Source of the DNA: Bacteroidales bacterium UBA5235
GTDB lineage: Bacteria > Bacteroidota > Bacteroidia > Bacteroidales > VadinHA17
Direction of reading: 5' to 3'
Length of the DNA stretch: 37,808 bases
NCBI GenBank assembly: GCA_002409145.1
Contig: DHUL01000061.1
Coordinates: 1-37,808 of the forward strand
The notes beneath the pieces were generated by a model. The model was not told the origin of the DNA, ran no database searches, and saw only the letters and a list, made by a program, of their open reading frames with translations. How positions within the stretch are numbered: position 1 is the stretch's first letter; every line of letters starts with the position of its first letter. This document shows positions 1 through 7,934 of the stretch, one piece after another. The position numbers were made by a program, and so were the translations under genes.

Positions 1-14
1 TTCAGACATATTAG

Positions 15-22
15 TACATTTG
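15..22 (+). promoter_or_regulatory. Putative Bacteroidota -7 promoter element (TACATTTG)
   Basis: TACATTTG matches the Bacteroidota -7 consensus TAnnTTTG exactly and lies 14 nt before the ATG of the first epimerase gene. The matching -33 element would fall at or beyond the left edge of the window, so it cannot be checked. It would start transcription of at least the first gene and perhaps more of the cluster. Confidence 0.45.
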
Positions 23-36
23 TGAAATTTTAGATA

Positions 37-1017
37 ATGACACTGTTAACTGGAAAAAGGGTGCTGGTGACCGGCGGGGCCGGATTTATCGGATCATCAC
101 TCTGCCATGACCTGCTGGAGCGTGGCAACGAGGTGGTATGCCTCGATAACTTCGCCACAGGAAAAAAAGAAAACATAAAGGACCTCAGGGGTAACCCCGG
201 ATTCAGACTGATTGACGGCGACATACGTGACCCGGAGACATGCAATAAGGCAGTGAAAGGGGTTGACGTGGTACTGCACCAGGCGGCACTTGGCAGTGTG
301 CCCAGAAGCATTGCCGATCCGGCAACCACCAATGCTGTCAACATCAACGGTTTCCTGAACATGCTGATCGCCACCCGAGATGCAGGCATCCGTCGCTTCG
401 TATATGCCTCAAGTTCATCTGTTTACGGCGACTCGCCCGAACTGCCGAAGGTCGAGGAGCGCACCGGGAAAGTGCTTTCGCCATATGCAGTCACAAAGCT
501 TGTGAACGAGGAGTATGCCCGCGTGTTCGGTAGTCTTTACGGCATGGAGACAATGGGGCTCCGTTACTTTAACGTCTTCGGCCGCAGGCAGGATCCCAAT
601 GGTCCCTACGCAGCCGTCATCCCGAAGTTCACAATGGCGTTCATGAAGCATGATTCGCCCGTCATCAACGGCGACGGAAGCAACTCACGCGACTTCACAT
701 ACATAGACAACGTAGTCCTGGCGAACAACCTGGCTGCCACTGTTGAAAATCCTGCGGCATTCAACCAGGCTTATAATATTGCCTGCGGCGACTCGGTGAA
801 TCTGAATGAGATGACCTCGCTGCTCAGAAGCTATCTTGCAGAGAAAGATCCGAAGATCGCTGCTGTGAATCCGCAACACGGTCCCAACCGTGCAGGGGAC
901 ATCCCCCACAGCATGGCAAGCATTGACAAGGCGGTGAGGTTGATTGGATACAAGCCGCAGGTACTCTTCAGTGATGGTCTCCATCGCGCCGTTGAGTGGT
1001 ATGTTGATAACCTCTGA
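37..1017 (+). CDS. NAD-dependent nucleotide-sugar epimerase/dehydratase (WbpP-like SDR)
   Basis: Extended short-chain dehydrogenase/reductase of 326 aa, the normal length for UDP-hexose 4-epimerases. The NAD-binding motif GGAGFIGS is at residues 13-20, the Ser-rich catalytic strand SSSSVYGD at 125-132, and the catalytic pair is Y150/K154 in YAVTK. The LDNFATGKKENI stretch after the second strand and RYFNVFGRRQDPNGPYAAVIP around 176-195 resemble the WbpP/TviC/Gne subgroup, which interconverts UDP-GlcNAc and UDP-GalNAc or their uronic acids. It is the first gene of the glycan locus and is separated from the next by 187 bp that contain another promoter-like element. A UDP-GlcNAc(A) 4-epimerase is most likely; the exact substrate cannot be read from the sequence. 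The start is the first ATG, 14 nt downstream of a -7-like box. Confidence 0.85.
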   Translation: MTLLTGKRVLVTGGAGFIGSSLCHDLLERGNEVVCLDNFATGKKENIKDLRGNPGFRLIDGDIRDPETCNKAVKGVDVVLHQAALGSVPRSIADPATTNAVNINGFLNMLIATRDAGIRRFVYASSSSVYGDSPELPKVEERTGKVLSPYAVTKLVNEEYARVFGSLYGMETMGLRYFNVFGRRQDPNGPYAAVIPKFTMAFMKHDSPVINGDGSNSRDFTYIDNVVLANNLAATVENPAAFNQAYNIACGDSVNLNEMTSLLRSYLAEKDPKIAAVNPQHGPNRAGDIPHSMASIDKAVRLIGYKPQVLFSDGLHRAVEWYVDNL

Positions 1018-1049
1018 AGCTGTTAACAGGCAAATGAATCGTTCTTTCC

Positions 1050-1057
1050 TATATTTG
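1050..1057 (+). promoter_or_regulatory. Putative -7 promoter element (TATATTTG) in the 187-bp gap
   Basis: TATATTTG matches the Bacteroidota TAnnTTTG -7 consensus. It is the only such match I noticed in the gap between the epimerase and the FdtA-like pair. No clear TTG-type -33 box is visible about 19-21 nt upstream, which lowers confidence. Transcription from here would give a leader of about 140 nt before the ATG at 1205. Confidence 0.35.
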
Positions 1058-1073
1058 TGCTTATTCGCACAAA
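1054..1073. other. Inverted repeat overlapping the -7-like element
   Basis: TTTGTGC (1054-1060) and GCACAAA (1067-1073) form a perfect 7-bp palindromic pair around a 6-nt spacer. The left arm overlaps the last bases of the TATATTTG box. It could be a protein-binding operator or the first hairpin of the leader RNA. No T-tract follows, so it is not a terminator. Confidence 0.35.
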
Positions 1074-1204
1074 AGCTTTGGCCTTCTCTGGTCTAAAGAC
1101 AACATATACAGTACGTTAGACACAGGTCCTGTGTGACTGACGGGCCGGAGGATTAAGATTCGCGAACACAATGGTCCCCACCGGAATGCAATAATACTAA
1201 AGCC

Positions 1205-1606
1205 ATGGCCGCACCAAAACTCATCTATCTTCCGAAAATTCCCGATGACAGGGGGAACCTAACTTTTGTGGAGGAGAAGAAGCACCTCCCATTCATAATA
1301 AACAGGGTTTACTGGATATATGATGTCCCGGGAGGTGAGTTCAGGGGCAGTCATGCATTCAGGAGAAATGAAGAGATGATTGCCGCTCTTTCAGGCAGTT
1401 TTGATGTGGTGCTGCATGACGGAAAAAGAGAATACCGTTTCTCGCTCAACAGATCTTATGACGCAGTGTATGTTCCCAGTATGGTCTGGAGGCGGATGGA
1501 GAACTTTTCCACCAACTCCCTGGCCATCGTTCTTTCATCAACTCATTTTGACCCTGATGATTACATAAGGGACTATGATCTCTTTCTGAAGGAGGCAGCG
1601 AGATGA
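1205..1606 (+). CDS. FdtA/QdtA-like cupin (WxcM family), copy 1, altered HxH
   Basis: Small cupin of 133 aa in the FdtA/WxcM family. These enzymes convert dTDP-4-keto-6-deoxyglucose to the 3-keto isomer ahead of transamination at C3. Visible family features are the early DDRGNL turn (14-19), RVYWIYDVPGG (34-44), RGSHA (47-51), SGSFDVVLHDG (63-73) and the late block PSMVWRRMENFS. The canonical RGxHAHK metal/active-site motif reads RGSHAFR here: H50 is kept but the second histidine is F52. Its stop overlaps the start of the second copy (1603), so the two are translationally coupled. Alone it may be inactive or altered; with copy 2 it may form a heteromeric enzyme. The start is the first ATG in frame, in ordinary context. 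Confidence 0.8.
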   Translation: MAAPKLIYLPKIPDDRGNLTFVEEKKHLPFIINRVYWIYDVPGGEFRGSHAFRRNEEMIAALSGSFDVVLHDGKREYRFSLNRSYDAVYVPSMVWRRMENFSTNSLAIVLSSTHFDPDDYIRDYDLFLKEAAR

Positions 1607-2031
1607 AGAGGGCTAAAATAAGAGATTGTACAATAATCGAGCTCCCGAAGGTGCATTTCAAAGCAGGAAATATGTCAATAGCCGACGGGATAAATGAGCT
1701 TCCATTTAAGGTTGACCGTGTATTCTGGATTTATGATATCCCCGCAGGGGAGTCGAGGGGGGCACATGCCCACAGGGAATGTCACCAATTCATAATCGCC
1801 GCCAGCGGCGCCTTCGAGGTGGAAGCTGACGACGGCACCGAGAAGAAGACCTTTTACCTGAACCGTCCTTTTTACGGGTTGCATATCCCTCCGGGTATAT
1901 GGGCTCATGAGCTGAATTTCTCCGCAGGGGCAATCTGCCTGGTACTTACCTCCCACCCCTTTGATGATGCTGAATACATAAAAAGCTATGAAGAATATCT
2001 CCGGCTCACCGGAGCAGATGAACGCGACTGA
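1603..2031 (+). CDS. FdtA/QdtA-like cupin (WxcM family), copy 2, intact HAH
   Basis: Second FdtA-like cupin, 142 aa, starting 4 nt inside the end of copy 1 (ATGA overlap). It keeps RGAHAHRE with H55 and H57, the two histidines expected in the family active site, plus RVFWIYDIPAGE (39-50) and SGAFEVEADDG (68-78). It lacks the N-terminal DxRG turn (here HFKAGNM, 18-24) and the late VWRxM block (here IWAHELNFS) that copy 1 keeps. The two copies are therefore complementary in what they conserve. The likely role is 3,4-ketoisomerisation of a dTDP-4-keto-6-deoxyhexose, feeding the aminotransferase at 2956. RmlA and RmlB, needed to supply the substrate, are not in the window. The product is assigned from family knowledge and could be Fuc3N or Qui3N type. 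Confidence 0.82.
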   Translation: MKRAKIRDCTIIELPKVHFKAGNMSIADGINELPFKVDRVFWIYDIPAGESRGAHAHRECHQFIIAASGAFEVEADDGTEKKTFYLNRPFYGLHIPPGIWAHELNFSAGAICLVLTSHPFDDAEYIKSYEEYLRLTGADERD

Positions 2032-2959
2032 CGAGCTGCGCAGCCTGCTTCATTCCAGGGTGTCTGAAATGACATTCTATTCACCCTACAGCTTTCTCCG
2101 AAAAATCGATCCGGTAACTCTGTGCAGGGAGACCTTCGTTGAGCCTCTGCTGGGTTCTGTGCGGTCCGGCATAGCCTTGGTAAGTGTTGAGGTCACCGGA
2201 GGGCGAAGGACATTTATTGTCTGGAAGGCTCTTCCGTGGGACTCGGAATATTTCCGCAGGAGAGTATTCAGGATAGAGCTCATAATTGCGGATCATGATG
2301 ATGATGAGGCAATCACGGCTGCGTTGAAAAGCTTTACCGGGAACTTCACAAGCCCGGGTGATTATATTTCTCTCATGGTCCCCTGCGAAGATCTCCAGGT
2401 GCTGCGTGCCCTGTCATATGCCGGTTTCAGGCAGGTGGAGACGAGATTGAATTATTTTTTCCCGGGGATTGATGCCGTAGAATCCACCGGAGCACAGGTA
2501 CGGATGGCAGAAACGGGCGATATACCGGCATTACGGGAGGTTGCGAAGAGAATGCGCAACAGGTTTGACAGGGTTCATGCAGACCCCGCCTTTACTGATG
2601 AGGAAGCAGACAACTATCTCGGAACATTTGCCGAGCAATCGGTCAGGGGATTTGCTGATATAATGATGGTCCCCGGCCTCCCGGGTGTAAAACCCTTCGG
2701 TTTCCTTGCTGCCAACAATCCGGAAAGGATCATGGGTGTGAATATTGCGAAGCTGGTGCTGGCGGCTGTCGATAACCGGGAGTACCGGGGATGGTTGAGT
2801 TATCTGCTTCAGGAAGTCATGTATGAACTCAAAAAGAGGAAGACGGATATCCTGACTACGATCACGCAGGCCGCAAACAGACCTGCCATACGTACCTGGG
2901 AAAAAGCCGGGTTCATGCTTGGATTTGTAACTCATGTTTACTCTTACTCGAAACAGTGA
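2018..2959 (+). CDS. GNAT-family sugar N-acyltransferase, WecD-like
   Basis: Protein of about 313 aa with a C-terminal GNAT-like half. LPWDSEYFRRRVFRIE near residues 72-87 resembles the WDSxxFG start of WecD/RffC, and RMRNRFDRVHADPAF, GFLAANNP and the terminal TITQAANRPAIRTWEKAGF (N-x-x-A-x-x-x-W/Y-E-K-x-GF) match the acetyl-CoA-binding end of the fold. WecD acetylates dTDP-4-amino-4,6-dideoxygalactose; here the place between FdtA-like and FdtB-like genes suggests acylation of a 3-amino-3,6-dideoxy sugar. I chose the ATG at 2018 because GGAG lies just before it and the overlap with the upstream gene is only 14 nt. An in-frame ATG at 1988 would add ten residues. The last 4 nt overlap the GTG start of the next gene. 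Confidence 0.72.
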   Translation: MNATDELRSLLHSRVSEMTFYSPYSFLRKIDPVTLCRETFVEPLLGSVRSGIALVSVEVTGGRRTFIVWKALPWDSEYFRRRVFRIELIIADHDDDEAITAALKSFTGNFTSPGDYISLMVPCEDLQVLRALSYAGFRQVETRLNYFFPGIDAVESTGAQVRMAETGDIPALREVAKRMRNRFDRVHADPAFTDEEADNYLGTFAEQSVRGFADIMMVPGLPGVKPFGFLAANNPERIMGVNIAKLVLAAVDNREYRGWLSYLLQEVMYELKKRKTDILTTITQAANRPAIRTWEKAGFMLGFVTHVYSYSKQ

Positions 2960-4116
2960 TTAAATTTCTTGATATTCAGAAGATAACCGCCAGTTTTGAG
3001 CCTGAACTCTCCGGAGCTGTTGACAGGGTGGTCAGGCGCGGCTGGTACCTCCTTGGAGAAGAAGTATCAGCCTTTGAGAAGGAATATGCTTCATACATCG
3101 GGGTTAAGCATTGCATTGGTGTTGCCAACGGCCTTGATGCCCTCAGGCTGATATTCAGGGCATGGATTGAGACCGGGGAGATGCAGGAGGGTGATGAAGT
3201 GATTGTACCGGCAAACACTTACATTGCTTCAATCCTGGCCATAACTGACAACCGTCTGAAACCCGTATTGGTTGAGCCGGATATGGCCACATACAATCTT
3301 GACCTGGCGAAAGTGGAGGAACATATCACACCCCGCACCAGGGCGATCATGGTTGTCCACCTGTACGGACAGGCCTGCTGGTCAGGGGAGCTGGAGCAGC
3401 TGGCTGCCAGGCACAGGCTGAGGATCGTGGAAGACAATGCCCAGGCTGCAGGAGCAACCTGGTGTGGCAATGCCGGGAAGGCAGGTAATGTTGGTTCTGA
3501 CGGAAAAAGGACAGGGTCACTCGGAGATGCCGCAGGTAACAGTTTTTATCCCGGGAAAAACCTCGGTGCACTGGGTGACGGCGGAGCAGTTACAACAAAT
3601 GATGATGAACTTGCCCGCATAGTCAGGGCTCTTGCCAATTACGGATCGACGAGGAAATATGTGAATGATTATAAGGGACTCAACTCCCGCCTCGATGAGA
3701 TCCAGGCAGCAGCCCTTCGCGTCAAGTTGCCCCGTCTTGATGAGGATAACCGGCGTCGCCGGAAGATAGCTCAATACTACAATGATCACATCATGGCTCC
3801 CGGGATCATACTTCCCGCTGCAGCGGGAAAAGGGTCTGACAGTATTGAGTCTGACGGCAGTCACGTTCATCACCTTTTCGTTATACGTCACCCTGAGCGT
3901 GACAGGTTACAGCAGTACCTCACTGAAAACGGGGTACAGACACTGATCCATTATCCTATTCCGCCTCACAAGCAGATTGCGTACCGCCAGTGGAACGGAT
4001 TGACTTTTCTGCTGACCGAACAGATTCACCGCGAGGTGCTGAGCCTCCCTATCAGCCAGGTGATGGAGGATGACGAGGTGGTACGAGTGGTTGAGATAAT
4101 CAATAACTTCAGATAA
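2956..4116 (+). CDS. fdtB: DegT/DnrJ/EryC1 aminotransferase, FdtB/QdtB-like
   Basis: PLP-dependent sugar aminotransferase of 386 aa that would transfer an amino group from glutamate to a dTDP-3-keto-6-deoxyhexose. The Schiff-base lysine is K201 in SFYPGKNLGALGDGGA and the PLP-stacking aspartate is D160 in VEDNAQ. ANGLDALRL (57-65) and VPANTYIAS (84-92) are typical of the FdtB/QdtB branch. Translation starts with GTG at 2956, overlapping the upstream stop by 4 nt. A Gly/Lys-rich insert of about 12 residues (171-183) precedes the conserved TGSLGDAA motif, where most relatives have a short KGKK-type turn. With the FdtA-like pair and the GNAT it forms a coherent 3-amino-sugar cassette. Fuc3N and Qui3N products cannot be told apart here. 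Confidence 0.85.
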   Translation: MIKFLDIQKITASFEPELSGAVDRVVRRGWYLLGEEVSAFEKEYASYIGVKHCIGVANGLDALRLIFRAWIETGEMQEGDEVIVPANTYIASILAITDNRLKPVLVEPDMATYNLDLAKVEEHITPRTRAIMVVHLYGQACWSGELEQLAARHRLRIVEDNAQAAGATWCGNAGKAGNVGSDGKRTGSLGDAAGNSFYPGKNLGALGDGGAVTTNDDELARIVRALANYGSTRKYVNDYKGLNSRLDEIQAAALRVKLPRLDEDNRRRRKIAQYYNDHIMAPGIILPAAAGKGSDSIESDGSHVHHLFVIRHPERDRLQQYLTENGVQTLIHYPIPPHKQIAYRQWNGLTFLLTEQIHREVLSLPISQVMEDDEVVRVVEIINNFR

Positions 4117-4117
4117 A

Positions 4118-5068
4118 ATGCTCAGCATCATCCTGTTATCTTACTATAGCAAGGAAAGGATCGGCATCTCTTACGGGAAAGTCAGTCACCTGATGGAGGA
4201 GAATGGCATTCCTTTCGAATTCATTGTCATTGATGACGGCTCCGAGGATGAGTCATACAATATGGCGCTTGAGCTTGAGAAGATGCATGATAATGTTAAG
4301 GCATACAAGCTGAGCCGGAATTTCGGTTCGAACTATGCCGTATTTGCCGGCCTGAGTGTTTGCAGAGGAGATTGCGCCACTTTCATTCCTGATGATGAAC
4401 AGCTGCCCTACCTGAAACTGGTTGAGATGTACAGGCTCTGGAAAACAGGCGAAAAAGTTATTGTGCCGTACCGTACCGGCAGGAATGACGGATTTGCAAC
4501 CAATCTTGCTGCACGGGCATTCTACCGTATCATCAACCTCATGTCAGAGGTAAGGTTCCCGAAAGGAGGCGCTGATGCATTTCTTATAGACAGGGAACTG
4601 ATAGATCTTCTCAATCAGCGGATCCATCCGGTAAATACCGCAATTATCCCTGAGGTACTCAGGCTTGGATTCAGTCCCTGTTTTATTCCCTATGAAAGGA
4701 TCAGGGGAACTAACACCAGGTCACGGTGGACCCTGAAGAAAAAGATGCGGTTCTTCAAGGACATATTCTTCTCGGGGTCAACATGGCCCATCAGGATAAT
4801 TACCTGGGTGGGATTCATCTTTGCATTCCTCGCGTTTTGCATGATTATCTTTTACGGGTACATTGCACTTTTTGGCAATCCCGGCTTCTGGGGAGAGATG
4901 CTCCCGGGCTGGACATCAACAGTTGTCATTATCTCTTTCTTCTCGGGGATAATACTCTTTTCGCTGGGAATAATTGCTGAGTATATATGGAGGATCTACG
5001 AGGAGGTGAAGGGACGTCCGGGTTACATCATAAGGAAAAAGAAGGATGAAGGGAAACGGCAGGGATAG
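4118..5068 (+). CDS. GT2 polyprenyl-phosphate glycosyltransferase, GtrB/DPMS-like
   Basis: 316-aa GT-A glycosyltransferase with a cytoplasmic catalytic domain and two C-terminal membrane helices (about 225-252 and 266-291). IDDGSEDES (38-46) is the nucleotide-binding block, IPDDEQLP (90-97) stands where the DxD motif lies, and RSRWTLKKKMRFFKD (201-215) matches the GtrB/ArnC interface-helix motif. This architecture transfers a sugar to undecaprenyl phosphate for use on the periplasmic side. One base separates its ATG from the aminotransferase stop. It is followed directly by two GT-C-like membrane proteins, the usual users of such lipid-linked donors, which supports this role over a chain-building GT2. 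The donor sugar is unknown. No GtrA-type flippase is visible. Confidence 0.82.
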   Translation: MLSIILLSYYSKERIGISYGKVSHLMEENGIPFEFIVIDDGSEDESYNMALELEKMHDNVKAYKLSRNFGSNYAVFAGLSVCRGDCATFIPDDEQLPYLKLVEMYRLWKTGEKVIVPYRTGRNDGFATNLAARAFYRIINLMSEVRFPKGGADAFLIDRELIDLLNQRIHPVNTAIIPEVLRLGFSPCFIPYERIRGTNTRSRWTLKKKMRFFKDIFFSGSTWPIRIITWVGFIFAFLAFCMIIFYGYIALFGNPGFWGEMLPGWTSTVVIISFFSGIILFSLGIIAEYIWRIYEEVKGRPGYIIRKKKDEGKRQG

Positions 5069-6536
5069 AAATTTTATTCTTTTTCTTATTGCAAGCGGGG
5101 TGCTATGCCTGCTTTACTGCATTTTGTTCAGGCCCATAACCTGGGAGGCGCAGGGCGATTTTCCCTCCTACCTTGATCTTGCCAGGCAGATTTTTCATCT
5201 TCCCGGTGCAACAGATGTTGACCAGAGCCACCGGTCGCCGCTTTATTCAATCGTCCTGGGAGCTTTCCTGATCATCTTCGGTGAGCCGCATTACCTGGTG
5301 GCGCTGATGGTCTTCCAGTATATCCTCATATTTTTCTCCTCGCTGTTTATATACCGGATAATTCTGCAACTTACGGGTAAAACTGCGGCAGCATTCATTG
5401 CAGGGCTTGCCGGGGTTCTGAACCTGACAGTCATTTTCTTCGGGTTCATGATATTGTCGGAAACACTTGCCCTGGTCCTTTTTACTGCGTTGGCATGGTT
5501 ACTTGTGAAGTATTCATATGTCCCCGGACCGGCAACCGGTTTTGGCGCCGGTATCATGGCAGGCCTGCTTATCCTGGCCCGTTTCAACATGATCGGGCTT
5601 CCCCTGGTTGTTGTGTTCCTGCTTATCCTGCTTTTTCTTTTCGGAAGACCACCAATCAGGCTGACGGTGGCTATCAGGGATGTGACACTTTTTGCTGCCG
5701 GGGTCATTTTAATTACAGGTATTTGGTCAGCGCGCAACTATTTCAGTTACGGTAAATTCGAGGTGATACCAAAACATCATACCGGTCAGCGGTGGGCGGT
5801 GCCTGCAACAATTGACTCCTCAGACAGGGTGAGTGTGGAATATCAGCAGGTTCTTGATATTTTTCTCAGAACCCGGGAGGAGTTGGTCGGCAGGGAGGTT
5901 TTTCGTGAATACCGGAAAAGTTCACTGCTCAGGCATGGTCTGATCAAAAAAATAAACGATTACTTCAGTCCTGATGTCAGTGGCTATCTTTTATACAGGG
6001 ACTCCGAGGATGAGCTTCTTGCCCTGTATCAGTTGCCTGACACCCCTGAAGGAATAAGGGCGCTGAATGAAAAGCTGAAGCCGTTTTACAGGGAGATCGC
6101 AGCAGGAAACAAAGGGGAGATTGTCCGCCTCAGGGTCTATTCCTTCCTCTATTCATTCAAGCATGTCTCTCCCACTCTGCCAGGTGACGAGCCGGTGAAC
6201 CTGAATCATCTTCCTTCCTGGTTGCTTCAGTTATACAAAATAGCTCTGATCATGACTGTAGTGCTGACCTATGCAGGATCCGTTGCTCACATGATTTACC
6301 TGGTGTTTAAAAAGGAACGTCTCAGGAAGGGACTGCAATGGGTGATGATGTATGGGCTTATATGGTATTTCCCTGTTATCAATACATATGTTAATGTTCT
6401 CGGTGATGCCAACCGTTTTCGCTTCCCGGCTGACATGCTGATTATCGGTTTGTTTGCAGCTATGTGTTATAGTCTGTGGAAGGTTTCTGCTAATCCAAAG
6501 AGGAGAGATGATATTCAGATTCAGGCAGATGAATAA
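5046..6536 (+). CDS. Multi-pass GT-C-like membrane glycosyltransferase (1)
   Basis: 496-aa integral membrane protein with about ten hydrophobic helices and a large hydrophilic loop between roughly residues 245 and 385. The first extracytoplasmic loop holds QGDFPSYLDLARQIF (36-50), with D38 placed like the catalytic acidic residue of GT39/PMT/ArnT-type GT-C enzymes, followed by HRSPLYSIVLG. Such enzymes transfer sugars from polyprenyl-phosphate donors in the periplasm. The gene overlaps the GtrB-like gene by 23 nt, so both are probably co-translated and may act as donor maker and user. The acceptor could be the O-polysaccharide or lipid A core. It could also be a polymerase-like protein, but the acidic first loop favours GT-C. 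Confidence 0.7.
   Translation: MKGNGRDRNFILFLIASGVLCLLYCILFRPITWEAQGDFPSYLDLARQIFHLPGATDVDQSHRSPLYSIVLGAFLIIFGEPHYLVALMVFQYILIFFSSLFIYRIILQLTGKTAAAFIAGLAGVLNLTVIFFGFMILSETLALVLFTALAWLLVKYSYVPGPATGFGAGIMAGLLILARFNMIGLPLVVVFLLILLFLFGRPPIRLTVAIRDVTLFAAGVILITGIWSARNYFSYGKFEVIPKHHTGQRWAVPATIDSSDRVSVEYQQVLDIFLRTREELVGREVFREYRKSSLLRHGLIKKINDYFSPDVSGYLLYRDSEDELLALYQLPDTPEGIRALNEKLKPFYREIAAGNKGEIVRLRVYSFLYSFKHVSPTLPGDEPVNLNHLPSWLLQLYKIALIMTVVLTYAGSVAHMIYLVFKKERLRKGLQWVMMYGLIWYFPVINTYVNVLGDANRFRFPADMLIIGLFAAMCYSLWKVSANPKRRDDIQIQADE
6501..6505 (+). promoter_or_regulatory. Shine-Dalgarno-like AGGAG fixing the 6508 start
   Basis: AGGAG lies 2 nt before the ATG at 6508, inside the end of the upstream gene. 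Clear Shine-Dalgarno sequences are uncommon in this window, so this one favours 6508 over the upstream non-hydrophobic extension and over the ATG at 6529. Confidence 0.4.
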
Positions 6537-7926
6537 ATTCAGGATAGCAGTCTTAAGCATCCTTGTTATTCAATTCGGACTGCACCTGTTGCTTTATTAC
6601 AACACTGAAACCTTTAGCGGGATTTCAGAATCAGGTGCACTGTTTGGAACGCTTGATCAGATTCTTAATGGCGGAAGGCCGAAGCCCTTATATGGATTTT
6701 ATTGGTATTTCACTCCGGCATATATTGCCTTTTTCTTAATACAGCTCTTCGGCAGCATTGATTCATATTTCATTTTCCAGTGCTTGCTGGCAACTGTGAC
6801 ATCATTCCTTGTCTGGAAACTTGTTTTTAAGATCTCGGGATCTGAGTTATCCGGTTTGGTGGCAGTGGTTCTGACTACAGTATATACAGAGTTCCTGTTA
6901 CTGAGTTCAGTATTCTATAACCAGGTTTACGAGAACTTCTTTCTGGTGTTGTTTTTACTTATCCTCGTGAATTTCATCAGGAAGGGCAGCGCGATAAAAG
7001 TGGTTCTGAATGGAGCAGGACTTATTCTGGTTACACTGGGCTCACTTCTTTTCAGGAACACAATGCTTTTTATCTTTTTTTATCTGCTGCTGGCCGGTCT
7101 GTTTTTTCTGTGGGCCAGAGACTCTCAGACCGGGAAAAAGTTGCTTGTGATGTCAGCGATAATCTTCGGGTTGGTTTTTATAGTCAGACCTTTTGACAGA
7201 TTGCGGGAGGGAGCTCACAAACCCGGAATGCTTCTTGAATTCTGGGGTCACACCCCTTACGGAGGAAATGGTGGTGAGGTGGGCTTCATTTATCCTGAAA
7301 ACGAAGAGCTTTTCAATAAGAGACTCAGTGAATATGCTGACAGAAATAATGAAGCGGAGATCACACCCCAGGTGTTGGAGGACTTCAAGGCTTACGAGGT
7401 AAAACGGTTCATTACAAGAGAGCCGCATAAATGGATATTACTGCAGGTTAAAAAAATACTGTACACATTTGGCGTCATGCCCCAGAGAGACGGGCTTACA
7501 ATGCTTGTGAACGGCAAGGCTGATATTGGTTGGGTAACAGCAGCTGTCATGCTGCAGTTCCCATTTCTGATAATAATGATCCTGTTTATTCTTACTGCAG
7601 ATTTTAGCCTGCAGAGGATGTCTGAGCCACCCGGTTACAGGTTCCTGGTATTTCTGATGGGTGCATACCTTATCACCGGTATTTCGGTATTTGCAACCTG
7701 GGCTGAACGTTACAGGATTGTGGCCATGCTGGCTTTTATTATTCCGGTCATTGCTGTTGACATATCCCGTCTGCGGGAGTTGGTTAAACCTGAAAACCGG
7801 AAGAGTTTACTGGCAAGGAGCTCCTTTGCCATTCTGATGATTGTGGTCTGGGGTTTACAGGCATACGAAGCTCTGATTTTACACCCGGAAAGGTATGTTG
7901 GAGCTCTTGACAAAATGATTCAATAG
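6508..7926 (+). CDS. Multi-pass GT-C-like membrane protein (2)
   Basis: 472-aa membrane protein with about ten helices. It is not closely similar to its neighbour but has the same plan: an N-terminal helix, a polar first loop (SESGALFGTLDQILNGG then YGFYWYFTPAYIAFFL), a central block of helices, a polar loop (about 235-325) and C-terminal helices. The plan fits a GT-C glycosyltransferase using a polyprenyl-phosphate donor, but the catalytic acid is not clear. ATG 6508 gives a 29-nt overlap with the previous gene; 6529 is possible. Upstream in-frame codons add a hydrophilic/cysteine stretch that does not look native. The pairing after a GtrB-like enzyme suggests two successive periplasmic sugar additions, which is inference. 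Confidence 0.62.
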   Translation: MIFRFRQMNKFRIAVLSILVIQFGLHLLLYYNTETFSGISESGALFGTLDQILNGGRPKPLYGFYWYFTPAYIAFFLIQLFGSIDSYFIFQCLLATVTSFLVWKLVFKISGSELSGLVAVVLTTVYTEFLLLSSVFYNQVYENFFLVLFLLILVNFIRKGSAIKVVLNGAGLILVTLGSLLFRNTMLFIFFYLLLAGLFFLWARDSQTGKKLLVMSAIIFGLVFIVRPFDRLREGAHKPGMLLEFWGHTPYGGNGGEVGFIYPENEELFNKRLSEYADRNNEAEITPQVLEDFKAYEVKRFITREPHKWILLQVKKILYTFGVMPQRDGLTMLVNGKADIGWVTAAVMLQFPFLIIMILFILTADFSLQRMSEPPGYRFLVFLMGAYLITGISVFATWAERYRIVAMLAFIIPVIAVDISRLRELVKPENRKSLLARSSFAILMIVVWGLQAYEALILHPERYVGALDKMIQ

Positions 7927-7934
7927 TTCCGGAA

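Noticed and set aside
1071..1115. Terminator-like imperfect repeat (TTTGGCC with GGTCTAAA) after the first gene
   Set aside because: Pairing is interrupted and no T-tract follows, so I do not call a terminator.
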